Below are positions 9,079 through 18,758 of a DNA stretch of 56,532 nucleotides, piece after piece. The stretch is taken from NCBI GenBank assembly GCA_944390495.1, contig CALXQE010000082.1:1-56532 (forward strand), read 5' to 3'. Below the pieces are notes generated by a model. That model saw only the letters and a program-made list of their open reading frames with translations. It did no database searches and was not told the origin of the DNA. The DNA comes from an uncultured Clostridia bacterium. Lineage in GTDB: Bacteria > Bacillota > Clostridia > UBA1381. Position numbers and translations under genes: made by a program. Position 1 is the first letter of the stretch. Each line of letters opens with the position of its first letter.

Positions 9079-9750
9079 ATGAAAAAATGTATGAAATGCG
9101 GTAAAGAATTAAAAGATGACCAAAATTTTTGCGATAACTGCGGCTATCGTATTGAAAATTCTTCATCAACTTCTGACACTCAATTTACTAATAATCAGAT
9201 ACCTAAAAAAAATAAAGGCTGTCTTATTGCCTTTATCATTGCTATTGTCATAATTCTTATTTTTACGGTAGCTATGTGTTCAAGTAATTCAGAAAATAAG
9301 ACCAATACTTCAAACACTGAACAAACACCTGCACCGACTTCGATACAGACATCAACACCTAAACCTACACCAAAGCCAACTCCTACTATAAAACCCGAAC
9401 CTACTCCTGAACCGGTTAAAGAGTTTATAAAAGAAAATTACGGATATGTAGATTATTCAGAACTTGCACGTAATCCAAATCAATATATAGGCAAGAGCCT
9501 TACATACAGCGGTAAGGTTATACAGGTTATAGAAGGAGATACAGAAACACAACATAGAATTGCCGTAGGTGGTAATTATGATAATGTTATATATGTTGCA
9601 TATCAAAAAGATATTGTTACATCAAGAATTCTTGAAGATGATTATGTTACTGTATACGGCACATCTTTAGGTCTTTATACTTATAAGTCTACCTTAGGAG
9701 GAAATATTACTATTCCTGCTTTATACTTAGACAGAATAGAATTACAATAG
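9079..9750 (+). CDS. Zinc-ribbon membrane protein with Pro/Thr linker and C-terminal OB-like domain
   Basis: 223 residues from the ATG at 9079 (TTGGAGGG upstream). Order of parts: an N-terminal double-CxxC zinc ribbon (Cys4, Cys7, Cys18, Cys21); a polar linker; one membrane segment at about 49-70 (GCLIAFIIAIVIILIFTVAM); a Thr/Pro/Lys-rich stretch (about 75-115); and a C-terminal domain beginning NYGYVDYSELARNP with the pattern YIGKSLTYSGKVIQV...DDYVTVYG, which resembles the OB-like domains seen in similar zinc_ribbon_2 membrane proteins. The ribbon would be cytoplasmic and the OB-like domain outside. Precise function is unknown. It is convergent with coaBC and shares a terminator with it. Confidence 0.8.
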   Translation: MKKCMKCGKELKDDQNFCDNCGYRIENSSSTSDTQFTNNQIPKKNKGCLIAFIIAIVIILIFTVAMCSSNSENKTNTSNTEQTPAPTSIQTSTPKPTPKPTPTIKPEPTPEPVKEFIKENYGYVDYSELARNPNQYIGKSLTYSGKVIQVIEGDTETQHRIAVGGNYDNVIYVAYQKDIVTSRILEDDYVTVYGTSLGLYTYKSTLGGNITIPALYLDRIELQ

Positions 9751-9772
9751 ATTTTATAAATTAAAAATATAC

Positions 9773-9811
9773 AAAAAAACGGATAAGCCATTATGACTTA
9801 TCCGTTTTTTC
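9773..9811. terminator. Bidirectional terminator between zinc-ribbon gene and coaBC
   Basis: AAAAAACGGATAAG and CTTATCCGTTTTTT form a 14-bp stem with a 9-base loop, A-rich on one side and T-rich on the other, serving both converging genes. The 3' arm overlaps the last codons of coaBC. Confidence 0.85.
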
Positions 9812-10990
9812 TAATATTAAATCAAATATTTTTTTAGCTACCTCGTCCTTACTCATAATTTCAAGCTCTAATTCATCATCAGAAGTTATAAGCGTCACTA
9901 TATTCGTATCAGTACCAAAACCTGCACCGTCTTGTTTAAGATTATTAGCCACAATCATATCAACATTCTTCTTTTTAAGCTTTTCTCTCGAATTTTCAAG
10001 CATGTTTTCTGTTTCCATAGAAAAACCGCATATAAACTGACCGTCTTTTTTATTTTCACCTATGGTTTTTAATATATCATCAGTGCGTTCCAGTTCAATT
10101 ACCATTTCACCGTCTTTTTTCTTTACCTTTTCACTGCTTATATTTTTAGGTCTATAATCAGCCACAGCCGCCGCTTTAACTATTATGTCCATATCATCAC
10201 TTATATTAATTACTGCGTCAAACATTTCCTTTGCTGTTCTTATTTTTATAATATTTACAAATTCAGGCGGAATAGCAGTACATTCAGCCATTACAAGAGT
10301 TACATCTCCGCCTCTAAGCATAGCATTTTTTGCCAGTGCAAAACCCATTTTGCCACTTGAATGATTAGTTATATATCTTACAGGGTCAATATCTTCTGCT
10401 GTTGCACCTGCCGTTACAAGTATCTTTTTGCCTTTTAAATCTTTCTCATAAGCTATTTCCTTTAATATATATTCAAGCAATAAACTTTCTTCAGGCATTC
10501 TTCCGTCGCCCATATCACCGTTTGCAAGCATACCTGTCGCAGGTTCTACTATTTCATAGCCATACTTTCTAAGCTTTTCTATATTATCCTGAACAATAGG
10601 ATTATGAAACATATTATGATTCATTGCAGGTGAAACTATCTTCTTACATGGACATGCCATTACAGTAGTTGTAAGCATATCATCTGCAATTCCGTTAGCT
10701 ATTTTACCAATCACATTTGCACTTGCCGGTGCAATCATAACCACATCTGCTGCCTTTGCAAGTGCTACATGCTCAACACTATATTCAAAATTTCTGTCAA
10801 ATGTATCTATCAGGCATTTATGTTTTACAAGCGTTTCAAATGTTATAGGATTTATAAAGTTCGTTGCATTTTTTGTCATCAACACATGTACATCTGCTCC
10901 AAGCTTTACAAGCATTCTTGCAAGATTCGCTATTTTATACGCTGCAATACTTCCCGTAACTGCCAGAACAACTGTTTTTCCTTTAAGCAT
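9791..10990 (-). CDS. coaBC: Bifunctional phosphopantothenoylcysteine decarboxylase / phosphopantothenate-cysteine ligase
   Basis: 399 residues, the normal length of CoaBC (Dfp), which carries out the second and third steps from pantothenate to coenzyme A. The N-terminal flavoprotein CoaC half (about 1-185) has GSIAAYKIANLARML, the catalytic-His segment SVEHVALAKAAD, APASANVIGKIANGIADD and the PAMNHNMFHNP substrate loop. The CoaB half (about 190-399) has VTAGATAEDIDPVRYITN, HSSGKMG, and the AAVADYRP and KKDG region. Start at ATG 10990 after GAGAGGAG; an extended -10 (TGCTATAAT) lies at 11028-11020. Monocistronic. Confidence 0.96.
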   Translation of the reverse strand: MLKGKTVVLAVTGSIAAYKIANLARMLVKLGADVHVLMTKNATNFINPITFETLVKHKCLIDTFDRNFEYSVEHVALAKAADVVMIAPASANVIGKIANGIADDMLTTTVMACPCKKIVSPAMNHNMFHNPIVQDNIEKLRKYGYEIVEPATGMLANGDMGDGRMPEESLLLEYILKEIAYEKDLKGKKILVTAGATAEDIDPVRYITNHSSGKMGFALAKNAMLRGGDVTLVMAECTAIPPEFVNIIKIRTAKEMFDAVINISDDMDIIVKAAAVADYRPKNISSEKVKKKDGEMVIELERTDDILKTIGENKKDGQFICGFSMETENMLENSREKLKKKNVDMIVANNLKQDGAGFGTDTNIVTLITSDDELELEIMSKDEVAKKIFDLILEKTDKS

Positions 10991-11077
10991 TCTTATTCTC
11001 CTCTCAAATTCTTTCTTCTATTATAGCACAAATTATCATATAAATAAACATAAAATTCATAACAAGGGAGTGATTTA

Positions 11078-11650
11078 ATGAATTATATATGGTGCGGTAT
11101 GATAGTCATTTCAATAATAGTGTCTATTTTTACCGGAAGGGTAGAGGAAACAATAAACGGTGCCTTTGAAGGTGCAAAAAGTTCTGTATTTGTGGTGTTA
11201 TCATTTGCAGGAGTAATGTGTTTTTGGACCGGTTTAATGAAAATTATGGAGAAATCAGGTATCAGCAAAAAAATTGAGTTTATTTTAAAACCAATTATAA
11301 ATTTCCTTTTTCCAACAGCAGGGAAGGAGGCAAAGGGCTTTATTGCAATGAACATAAGTGCTAACCTTTTAGGTATGGGGAATGCGGCAACTCCTATGGG
11401 AATAAAGGCAATGGAATGTCTTGACAAGGAAAATAAAAATCCTCTTTATGCTTCAAAGGATATGTGTATGCTTGTAATTATAAACACAGCCTCACTTCAA
11501 ATACTTCCAACCACAATAATAGCCCTTAGAAGTGCCGTCGGTTCAACAAACCCATTTTCAGTAATACTTCCTATATGGATTTCCTCATTTGTTGCTTTGA
11601 TTGCGGCAGTTATCCCCGCAAAACTCCTTTTAGGGAGGAAAAAACTATGA
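11078..11650 (+). CDS. spmA: Spore maturation protein A
   Basis: 190 residues with several hydrophobic helices; it is a nucleoside-recognition (Gate) domain membrane protein. Family features are IFTGRVEETINGAFEGAKSS, GLMKIMEKSGI, the conserved NISANLLGMGNAATPMGI stretch (about 90-107) and NTASLQILPTT. In Bacillus, SpmA and SpmB are needed for full dehydration of the spore core. AAGGGAG precedes the ATG. Its stop codon overlaps the start of spmB (ATGA at 11647-11650), indicating translational coupling. Confidence 0.93.
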   Translation: MNYIWCGMIVISIIVSIFTGRVEETINGAFEGAKSSVFVVLSFAGVMCFWTGLMKIMEKSGISKKIEFILKPIINFLFPTAGKEAKGFIAMNISANLLGMGNAATPMGIKAMECLDKENKNPLYASKDMCMLVIINTASLQILPTTIIALRSAVGSTNPFSVILPIWISSFVALIAAVIPAKLLLGRKKL

Positions 11651-12150
11651 TTTACGTTATACCGGCAGTAATTATTATTATACTTACTATTGCAGTAGTT
11701 AAAAAACTTCCTTCTTATGAACTTTTTATTGACGGTGCTTATGATGGCATGAAAATTGTTGCAGGTATTTTTCCGCCTCTTGTTGCTGTTCTTACAGCAG
11801 CATATATGCTCCGTGAATCAGGTACAATTGATTTAATTGTATCGTTTTTATCACCTATATCGTCAATAATACCTGCTGAGGTTCTTCCTCTCGCTCTTAT
11901 AAGACCAATATCCGGCAGCGGTGCAATAGGTATCCTTTCAGAAATATTAAATACCCATGGTCCTGACAGCGATATAGGCAGAATTGCTTCCGTTATTATG
12001 GGTTCAACTGAAACAACATTTTACTGTCTTTGTGTATATTTTGCCAAAACAAGGGCAAAACATAATTTAAGGGCTGTTCCTTTTGCCGCTGTCGGTGACA
12101 TAGTAGGCATTTTGACAGCTGCCATACTTATCAAATTGGTAAATATTTAA
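11647..12150 (+). CDS. spmB: Spore maturation protein B
   Basis: 167 residues from the ATG at 11647, which overlaps the spmA stop and follows GGGAGG. A longer in-frame form from 11575 would add residues encoded inside spmA and is rejected. A membrane Gate-domain protein: SYELFIDGAYDGMKIV, PPLVAVLTAAYMLRESG, RPISGSGAIGILSEI and GSTETTFYCLCVYF are SpmB hallmarks. It acts with SpmA in spore core dehydration (known from Bacillus). Its presence with a ger operon elsewhere in the window supports a spore-forming host. Confidence 0.93.
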   Translation: MIYVIPAVIIIILTIAVVKKLPSYELFIDGAYDGMKIVAGIFPPLVAVLTAAYMLRESGTIDLIVSFLSPISSIIPAEVLPLALIRPISGSGAIGILSEILNTHGPDSDIGRIASVIMGSTETTFYCLCVYFAKTRAKHNLRAVPFAAVGDIVGILTAAILIKLVNI

Positions 12151-12168
12151 CGAATTTTAATTATACAC

Positions 12169-12197
12169 TTGAAAAAAATATAATTTTTTTATATAAT
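12169..12197 (+). promoter_or_regulatory. Sigma-A promoter of the pgk-tpiA-gpmI operon
   Basis: TTGAAA (12169-12174), 17-base spacer, TATAAT (12192-12197), 54 bases before the pgk start codon. No CggR-like operator or catabolite-response box was recognised nearby. Confidence 0.7.
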
Positions 12198-12250
12198 ATA
12201 ATTAAGAAAAATCGGGCAGTTTTTGTCCGTTAAAAAAGGAGATTTTAGCT

Positions 12251-13435
12251 ATGTACAACAAACTAACAGTTGAAGATGTTGACGTAAAAGGCAAGAAAGT
12301 TTTGGTACGTTGTGATTTTAATGTGCCTCTTGATGCTGACGGTAATATCACTGATGAAAACCGTATTGTAGGTGCTCTTCCTACAATTAAATATTTGATG
12401 GATAACGGTGCAAAAGTTATCCTTTGCTCACACATGGGTAAGCCTAAGGGTGAGGCTGTTCCTTCTCTTTCTCTTGCTCCTGTTGCTAAGAGTCTTTCTG
12501 AAAAACTTGGTAAAGAAGTAGTTTTCGCTGCTGACGATAATGTAGTAGGCGACAACGCTAAAAAGGCTGTAAGTGAAATGAACGACGGCGATGTTGTTCT
12601 TTTAGAAAATACACGTTACAGAAAAGAAGAAACAAAGAATGAAGAAAACTTCTCAAAAGAACTTGCTTCACTTGCTGATTTATTTGTAAATGACGCTTTC
12701 GGTACAGCTCACAGAGCTCACTGCTCAAACGTAGGTGTTTCTTCAATTCTAAAACCGGCTGTTGCAGGTTACCTAATTGAAAAAGAAATTAACTTCCTTG
12801 GTAATGCAGTAAATAACCCAGTTAGACCTCTTGTTGCAATCCTTGGAGGAAGTAAAGTTTCTTCAAAGATTTCAGTTATTGAAAATCTTCTAAAGAAAGT
12901 TGACAAACTTATCATTGGCGGTGGTATGGCTTATACATTCTTCGCTGCTCAAGGTAAAACAACAGGTACATCACTTCTTGAACCTGATTTTATAGACTAT
13001 GCTAAGAAGATGCTTGACGAAGCAGGGGACAAGATTGTTCTTCCAATCGATACTGTTATTACAGAAAAGTTTGATAACGACGCTCCTTCAAAGGTTGTTG
13101 AAGGTGATATTCCTGAAGGCTGGATGGGTCTTGATATAGGTCCTAAGTCTGTTGAATTATTTAAGGACGTACTAAAGGACGCAAAGACTGTTGTTTGGAA
13201 CGGTCCTATGGGCGTATTCGAAATGCCTAACTTCGCAAAGGGTACAAACGAAATCGCAGCTATGCTTGCTAATCTTGACGCTACAACAATCATCGGCGGT
13301 GGTGACAGTGTTGCTGCTGTTAACCAGGCAGGTCTTGGCGACAAGATGAGCCACATTTCAACAGGCGGCGGTGCAAGTATGGAATTCCTTGAAGGAAAAG
13401 AACTTCCTGGTATTGCTGCTTTGACAGATAAATAA
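12251..13435 (+). CDS. pgk: Phosphoglycerate kinase
   Basis: 394 residues, full length for bacterial PGK, which makes ATP from 1,3-bisphosphoglycerate in lower glycolysis. Visible motifs: [12 protein letters not shown] (about 18-29), the substrate-binding [30 protein letters not shown], the [10 protein letters not shown] nucleotide-domain entry, WNGPMGVFE and the C-terminal GGGDSVAAV...[13 protein letters not shown]. It is the first gene of a pgk-tpiA-gpmI operon; gap is elsewhere (42.3 kb) and no enolase gene lies in the window. Confidence 0.98.
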   Translation: MYNKLTVEDVDVKGKKVLVRCDFNVPLDADGNITDENRIVGALPTIKYLMDNGAKVILCSHMGKPKGEAVPSLSLAPVAKSLSEKLGKEVVFAADDNVVGDNAKKAVSEMNDGDVVLLENTRYRKEETKNEENFSKELASLADLFVNDAFGTAHRAHCSNVGVSSILKPAVAGYLIEKEINFLGNAVNNPVRPLVAILGGSKVSSKISVIENLLKKVDKLIIGGGMAYTFFAAQGKTTGTSLLEPDFIDYAKKMLDEAGDKIVLPIDTVITEKFDNDAPSKVVEGDIPEGWMGLDIGPKSVELFKDVLKDAKTVVWNGPMGVFEMPNFAKGTNEIAAMLANLDATTIIGGGDSVAAVNQAGLGDKMSHISTGGGASMEFLEGKELPGIAALTDK

Positions 13436-13475
13436 TTTATATCTTTATTTAATTTACAAAAGGAGAGATATTACA

Positions 13476-14228
13476 ATGGGTAAGTATATAATTGCTGGTA
13501 ACTGGAAGATGAACAAGCTTCCATCAGAAACTTATGACTTCGTTAAGGAAGTTGCAGAAGCTACAAAAGATTCTACTTGTGAAGTAGTTTGCTGTACACC
13601 TTTTGTTTGCCTTGCTCCAGCTATTGAAGCTGCAAAGGGTACTAACGTTAAAATAGGTGCTGAAAATCTTCACTTTGAAGACAAGGGTGCTTATACAGGC
13701 GAAGTAAGTGCTGATATGCTTAAGGATATGGGCGTTGAGTACGTTATTATAGGTCACAGTGAAAGACGTGAATACTTCGCTGAAACTGATGAAACTGTAA
13801 ATAAAAAGGTTATCAAGGCTCTTGAAAAAGGTCTTATTCCTATAGTTTGCTGCGGTGAATCTCTTGAAGAAAGAGAAGCAGGTATCACAATGGATCTTAT
13901 TACAATCCAAATTAAAAAGGCATTTGCTAACGTAAGTGCTGACGATGCTAAGAAGGTTGTAGTTGCATACGAACCTATCTGGGCTATCGGTACAGGTAAA
14001 ACTGCTACTGATGACCAGGCTGAAGAAGTTTGCGGTGCTATCAGAAAGGTTCTTGAAGGTCTTTACGATGCTGATACAGCTAACGCTATTACTATTCAGT
14101 ACGGCGGAAGCATGAATGCAGGTAACTGTGCAGGTCTTCTTGCTAAACCAAACATCGACGGTGGTCTTATCGGTGGTGCATCACTAAAGAGTGCTGACTT
14201 CGCTGTTATTACAAACGCAGCTAAATAA
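13476..14228 (+). CDS. tpiA: Triosephosphate isomerase
   Basis: 250 residues, the usual TIM length; interconverts dihydroxyacetone phosphate and glyceraldehyde 3-phosphate. The active-site segments are present: Lys in AGNWKMN, His in VIIGHSERR (about 91-99), Glu and loop 6 in [13 protein letters not shown] (about 165-177), and the phosphate-binding YGGSMN and GLIGGAS. AAGGAGAG precedes the ATG; 40 bases separate it from pgk. Cytoplasmic glycolytic enzyme. Confidence 0.98.
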   Translation: MGKYIIAGNWKMNKLPSETYDFVKEVAEATKDSTCEVVCCTPFVCLAPAIEAAKGTNVKIGAENLHFEDKGAYTGEVSADMLKDMGVEYVIIGHSERREYFAETDETVNKKVIKALEKGLIPIVCCGESLEEREAGITMDLITIQIKKAFANVSADDAKKVVVAYEPIWAIGTGKTATDDQAEEVCGAIRKVLEGLYDADTANAITIQYGGSMNAGNCAGLLAKPNIDGGLIGGASLKSADFAVITNAAK

Positions 14229-14253
14229 TTACAATTTATAAACAGATTATATT

Positions 14254-14280
14254 GTAGGCAAACCATTAAGGTTTGTCTAC
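14254..14280 (+). other. Stem-loop in the tpiA-gpmI spacer
   Basis: GTAGGCAAACC (14254-14264) pairs with GGTTTGTCTAC (14270-14280), 11 pairs including one G-U, with a 5-base loop. The downstream TTTACTACTT is a poor T-run, so partial termination or mRNA processing between tpiA and gpmI is possible. Confidence 0.45.
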
Positions 14281-14324
14281 TTTACTACTTAGGTATATAC
14301 AATATTTTAAAGGAGAAATTCAAA

Positions 14325-15842
14325 ATGGCAAAAAAACCAATAGCTTTAATTATTATGGACGGCTATGGCATTAACAACTGTACAGAAGGTAATGCAATAG
14401 CTATCGCAAAGAAACCTAACCTTGATAAATATCTTGCAAATTACCCTCATTCACAACTTTCAGCAAGCGGTCTTGACGTTGGTCTTCCTGACGGTCAAAT
14501 GGGTAACAGTGAAGTAGGTCATACAAATATCGGTGCTGGTCGTATTGTGTATCAAATGCTTGTTAAAATATCAAAGGATATAGAAGACGGTAAAATTTAC
14601 GAAAACAAGGCTTTATCAGACGCTATGGACGCTGCAAAATCAAACGGCAAGTCACTTCATCTTATGGGACTTCTTTCAAACGGCGGTGTACACAGCCACA
14701 ATGAACACCTTTACGGTCTTTTGAAAATGGCTAAAAACAAGGGTATTGAAAACGTATATATTCATACTTTCCTTGACGGTCGTGACGTTCCTCCAACATC
14801 AGGTGCAGGCTTTATGGAAGAACTTGAAAATGAAATCAAAGAAATAGGTGTAGGTTCTGTTGCTACAATTATGGGTAGATTCTACGCTATGGATAGAGAT
14901 AATGCTTGGGACAGAGTTGAAAAGGCATATAATGCAATAGTTAAAGGTGAAGGCATAGAAGAAACTGATGCTGTTGCTGCTGTAAAGAACTCATACGCAA
15001 ATGATGTTACAGATGAATTTGTAGTTCCTACTGTTGTTAACAAAAACGGTATGGTAAAGGAAGGGGATAGTGTTATATTCTTCAATTTCCGCCCTGACCG
15101 TGCAAGACAAATCACAAGAACTTTTGTTGACCCTGATTTTAGCGGTTTTGAAAGAAAGTATTTCCCTGTTAATTTCGTTTGTATGACTCAATACGACGAA
15201 ACAATGCCAAATGTAACTGTTGCATATCCGCCTGAATCACTTGAAATGACATTTGGTGAGTATATCAGTAAAAAAGGTCTTACTCAGCTTAGAATTGCTG
15301 AAACTCAAAAGTACGCTCACGTTACTTTCTTCTTTAACGGCGGTGAAGAAAGACAGTTTGATGGAGAAGAGAGAATACTTATTAAATCACCTGACGTTGA
15401 AACATTTGATATGAAGCCTGAAATGAGTGCTTATGAAGTAACTGATGCAGTAGTTGATGCTATTAATTCAGACAAGTTCGACGTTATTATACTTAACTAT
15501 GCTAACTGTGATATGGTTGGACATACAGGTATCATAGACGCTGCAGTTAAAGCTGTTGAAGCAGTTGACGAATGTGTTGGAAGAACAGTAGATGCAATTC
15601 TTAAAAAGGGTGGACAGGCTATTATAACTGCTGACCATGGTAACGCTGATTGTCTTATTGACCCTGAAACAAAGGCTCCGTTTACTGCTCATACAACAAA
15701 TCCTGTTCCTATGATTCTTATAGGTGCCGGTGATGTTACTCTAAAGGACGGCAGACTATGCGACCTTTGCCCAACTATGCTTGACCTTATGGGGCTTGAA
15801 AAACCAGAGGCTATGACAGGTGAAAGTTTAATCGTAAAATAA
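14325..15842 (+). CDS. gpmI: 2,3-bisphosphoglycerate-independent phosphoglycerate mutase
   Basis: 505 residues, the length of Mn-dependent iPGM of the alkaline phosphatase superfamily, which converts 3- to 2-phosphoglycerate. The N-terminal metal site IMDGYG, the catalytic Ser62 in [24 protein letters not shown], the RPDRARQ segment, the second metal cluster [12 protein letters not shown] and the C-terminal ITADHGNAD are all present. AAAGGAG precedes the ATG. Last gene of the pgk operon, followed by a terminator. Mn-dependent iPGM is typical of spore formers. Confidence 0.98.
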   Translation: MAKKPIALIIMDGYGINNCTEGNAIAIAKKPNLDKYLANYPHSQLSASGLDVGLPDGQMGNSEVGHTNIGAGRIVYQMLVKISKDIEDGKIYENKALSDAMDAAKSNGKSLHLMGLLSNGGVHSHNEHLYGLLKMAKNKGIENVYIHTFLDGRDVPPTSGAGFMEELENEIKEIGVGSVATIMGRFYAMDRDNAWDRVEKAYNAIVKGEGIEETDAVAAVKNSYANDVTDEFVVPTVVNKNGMVKEGDSVIFFNFRPDRARQITRTFVDPDFSGFERKYFPVNFVCMTQYDETMPNVTVAYPPESLEMTFGEYISKKGLTQLRIAETQKYAHVTFFFNGGEERQFDGEERILIKSPDVETFDMKPEMSAYEVTDAVVDAINSDKFDVIILNYANCDMVGHTGIIDAAVKAVEAVDECVGRTVDAILKKGGQAIITADHGNADCLIDPETKAPFTAHTTNPVPMILIGAGDVTLKDGRLCDLCPTMLDLMGLEKPEAMTGESLIVK

Positions 15843-15850
15843 TATAATTT

Positions 15851-15880
15851 AAAGGACAAATCTTATGATTTGTCCTTTAT
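15851..15880 (+). terminator. Terminator after gpmI
   Basis: AAAGGACAAATC / GATTTGTCCTTT, 12-bp stem with a TTAT loop (15851-15878), followed by a short mixed ATTGTT tail. Confidence 0.7.
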
Positions 15881-15907
15881 TGTTACAAAAAAATAATATT
15901 TTACCTA

Positions 15908-15942
15908 TTGACACATAATATTAATAGTGTTAATATTATACT
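15908..15942 (+). promoter_or_regulatory. Promoter of the lysine-riboswitch operon
   Basis: TTGACA (15908-15913) with a 17-base spacer to TAATAT (15931-15936); TATTAT and TATACT just downstream are alternative -10 candidates with longer spacing. The aptamer begins about 20 bases further on. Confidence 0.55.
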
Positions 15943-15954
15943 ATATAAAGCAAA

Positions 15955-16175
15955 GGTAGAGGCGCGTTTTCATATTAGTAAACGTATTGAGCTGTACAGA
16001 CAGCTGTGATATATGTAGAAAGGATAAAACGCCGAAGTTTTAATATTTCTGTAGGTATTATTGCTGGGCATATCGTTAATAGCGGTATGACTGTCATCGT
16101 AAGGTGGGGAGCTATCGCTAATTTTTGTTAGTTAACAAACAATAGCAGTAGTTTCTGACTACTGCTTTTTATTTT
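15955..16175 (+). promoter_or_regulatory. Lysine riboswitch (L box) with transcription terminator
   Basis: Conserved L-box blocks appear in order: AGAGGCGCG (15958-15966), CGCCGAAG (about 16030-16037), TTGCTGGGCATAT (about 16060-16073), TGACTGTCAT and GGTGGGGAGCTATC (about 16103-16116). P1 can form between GGTAG (15955-15959) and CTATC (16112-16116). A terminator follows: AGCAGTAG (16144-16151) / CTACTGCT (16159-16166) and a T-run. GCTAT in the 3' side of P1 (16111-16115) can instead pair with ATAGC (16142-16146), an antiterminator. Lysine binding would therefore favour P1 and termination ahead of asd. Family assignment is established knowledge; the switch pairing is read from the sequence. 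Confidence 0.93.
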
Positions 16176-16203
16176 AAAATTATTAAACAAAGGAGATCGT
16201 ATA

Positions 16204-17307
16204 ATGAAAAATAATTACAAGGTTGGTATTATAGGTGCAACAGGTATGGTTGGACAGAGATTTATTACTCTTCTTGCTGACCACCCATGGTACACAATAG
16301 AAGTTCTTGCTGCTTCTCCGAGAAGTGCAGGTAAAGCTTACAAAGATGCAGTAGGTGCTAAGTGGTGTATGGACTGTGATATACCTGAAAATGTAAAAGA
16401 TATGGTTGTATTAAATGCAACTGACGATGTTGAAAAGATTGCAGGAATGGTTGACTTTGTATTCTGTGCAGTTGATATGAAAAAGGACGAAATTAAAGCC
16501 CTTGAAGAAAAATACGCAAAGGCTGAATGCCCTGTTGTTTCTAACAACTCTGCTCATCGTCATACTCCTGATGTACCAATGATTATTCCTGAAATTAACC
16601 CTCAGCACGTTGAAATTATTCCGTCACAGCGTGAAAGACTTGGTACAAAGAGAGGATTTATTGCAGTTAAGTCTAACTGTTCACTTCAGTCATATCTTCC
16701 GGCTATGGCTATCATCAACGAAAAGTATCCAATAGACCACGCACTTGTAACAACATATCAAGCTATTTCAGGTGCAGGTAAAACTTTTGAAACATGGCCT
16801 GAAATGGTTGATAACCTAATTCCTTACATCGGCGGGGAAGAGATGAAATCAGAAGTTGAACCAAACAAGATTTTAGGTAAAATTGAAAATGGGGAAATAG
16901 TTCCTTCAACAGAACTTGCTATTGAATGCCAGACATACAGAGTTCCTGTATCAAACGGTCATACAGCAGCTATTTTCTTCTCATTTAAAGACGGCGTTAA
17001 TAAGCCAAGTGTTGAAGAAATTGAAGATATGTGGAGAAACTATGCAGGTGAGCCTCAAAAACTTGAACTTCCTCATGCTCCAAAACAGTTTATCTACGTT
17101 CATACTGAAAAAGATGAACCGGATCAGCCACAAATCAAAACTGCAAGAGAAATAGACGGTGGTATGGCTATTTCATGCGGTCGTTTAAGAGAATCTACAC
17201 AATATGATTATAAAATGGTTTCTATGAGCCATAATACTTTAAGAGGTGCTGCCGGCGGTGCTGTTCTTCTTGCAGAACTTCTTACTGCTAAAGGTTATAT
17301 GGATTAA
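16204..17307 (+). CDS. asd: Aspartate-semialdehyde dehydrogenase
   Basis: 367 residues; reduces aspartyl phosphate to aspartate semialdehyde, the branch point for lysine, threonine and methionine. It has the NADP-binding GIIGATGMVGQRF at 9-21, the catalytic Cys159 in VKSNCSLQS, and TTYQAISGAGK. Length and the SNCSLQ form of the active site resemble the archaeal/fungal-type ASADH branch rather than the E. coli or Bacillus type. AAAGGAG precedes the ATG. First gene after the lysine riboswitch. No aspartokinase gene lies in the window. Confidence 0.95.
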   Translation: MKNNYKVGIIGATGMVGQRFITLLADHPWYTIEVLAASPRSAGKAYKDAVGAKWCMDCDIPENVKDMVVLNATDDVEKIAGMVDFVFCAVDMKKDEIKALEEKYAKAECPVVSNNSAHRHTPDVPMIIPEINPQHVEIIPSQRERLGTKRGFIAVKSNCSLQSYLPAMAIINEKYPIDHALVTTYQAISGAGKTFETWPEMVDNLIPYIGGEEMKSEVEPNKILGKIENGEIVPSTELAIECQTYRVPVSNGHTAAIFFSFKDGVNKPSVEEIEDMWRNYAGEPQKLELPHAPKQFIYVHTEKDEPDQPQIKTAREIDGGMAISCGRLRESTQYDYKMVSMSHNTLRGAAGGAVLLAELLTAKGYMD

Positions 17308-17327
17308 TCAAGAAGGTGAAATTTAAT

Positions 17328-18734
17328 ATGAAAAAATTAATCTTATTAACATTTTTAACGCTGACTGCTGTTTTTTCAGTATCATTTTGCTATGCCAGTG
17401 AAATTTCAGGAACATATGAGGGTTGGTACTATGCCAATCAAGGTCAAACAGGATTAACTTTAACAATAGAAGACGATGGAAGCGGCGTCTTTGAATTTTA
17501 TAATATGCCTGGAAATTCTAATGCCAAAAATGGTAAATACACCATTTCTGTTTCAAATGAAGACGGTATATACCGTGTTGACGGCAAAGAATGGATAGAA
17601 CAGCCTTCCGGTTATGATTTTGTATATTTAACCGGTACTTTAGACGGCGATGTTTATTCGGGTAATGTAAGCGGAAATTCATGGGAATTTGTTTTGACAA
17701 AAAATAATGAAAACTATCAGGCAATATCGGACAGTATTTTTGAAAACCATAGATATGAAGTATTTGATGAAGCGTTAAAATGGGATGCAGCACAAGCTAA
17801 ATGCGAAGAAATGGGCGGTCATCTTGTTACGATTAATTCCGAAGCAGAACAGAAGTTTATTGAATCACTTTTAATGGATAAACCAAATAAAGATTATTTA
17901 ATAGGATTAAACCGCAAAATAGATGAATTCAACACATGGGTTACAGGTGAAGCTGTTGAATATACAAACTGGGGTGAACCTCAGCCTGATAATTTAGGTG
18001 GAAGTCAGACAGCGGGAGTTATTGTAAACGGTATCCGTAACGGCGGTTCATCATATTATATAGACCGTTTCCAATGGGATGATAATTCAAATTCATCATA
18101 TCCATATATATGTGAATGGGACGGTTGGTCTGCTGCTAATGAATGGTCTACTCCTGAACTTCAGGAAGCTGCTGATTTAGGGCTTATTCCAGATGTTCTT
18201 GTTGGTAAAGACATGACAAAAACTATTTCAAGAGGAGAATTTGCAGCAGTAGCAGTTAACTTGTTTGAACAAATGACAGGCGGTAAAGCAGTTATGTCAT
18301 CAGAATGTAATTTTCAGGATATCTCCGAAGACGAAAATAGAAATTATATTTTAAAAGCTTATAATATAAATGCTGTTCAAGGATTATCCGATACTGAATA
18401 TGCACCTTTACAGCCTATAACACGTGAACAGCTTGCAACTATGCTTTGTCGTGTTTATAAAAAAGCTGAATGGCCTGAATGGACACTTGAAACAGATGAT
18501 AACTTTACTATAAACTATTCAGGTGTTGAGAAATTTGCAGATGATGCTGATATCTCTGATTACGCTAAACCAAGTGTATATTTTATGGTAAAATACGGAG
18601 TATTAACAGGAATGGGCAATAATTTATTTGCTCCAAAAAATGTATCAAGTGAACAAGAAGCTATGGGTTACGCCAATGCAACAAGAGAACAAGCTATTGT
18701 CATGTCAATGAGAAGTTATAAAAATCTTAACTAA
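17328..18734 (+). CDS. Secreted protein with beta-rich, C-type lectin-like and SLH domains
   Basis: 468 residues from the ATG at 17328; an in-frame GTG at 17316 lies within the ribosome binding site AAGGTG and is rejected. Signal peptide about 1-23 (KKLILLTFLTLTAVFSVSF..YAS). Residues about 25-130 are a beta-rich domain (ISGTYEGWYYANQG). Residues about 138-262 are a C-type lectin-like domain: YEVFDEALKWDAAQAKCEEMGGHLVTINS, WGEPQPDN (QPD sugar-type motif), WDDN, YICEW. Residues about 265-468 hold three SLH-like segments that would bind wall polymer. It sits 20 bases after asd and 24 before dapA, so it shares the lysine operon. Its ligand is unknown. Confidence 0.88.
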   Translation: MKKLILLTFLTLTAVFSVSFCYASEISGTYEGWYYANQGQTGLTLTIEDDGSGVFEFYNMPGNSNAKNGKYTISVSNEDGIYRVDGKEWIEQPSGYDFVYLTGTLDGDVYSGNVSGNSWEFVLTKNNENYQAISDSIFENHRYEVFDEALKWDAAQAKCEEMGGHLVTINSEAEQKFIESLLMDKPNKDYLIGLNRKIDEFNTWVTGEAVEYTNWGEPQPDNLGGSQTAGVIVNGIRNGGSSYYIDRFQWDDNSNSSYPYICEWDGWSAANEWSTPELQEAADLGLIPDVLVGKDMTKTISRGEFAAVAVNLFEQMTGGKAVMSSECNFQDISEDENRNYILKAYNINAVQGLSDTEYAPLQPITREQLATMLCRVYKKAEWPEWTLETDDNFTINYSGVEKFADDADISDYAKPSVYFMVKYGVLTGMGNNLFAPKNVSSEQEAMGYANATREQAIVMSMRSYKNLN

Positions 18735-18758
18735 TTTATAATGAAAGGACTGATTTTA

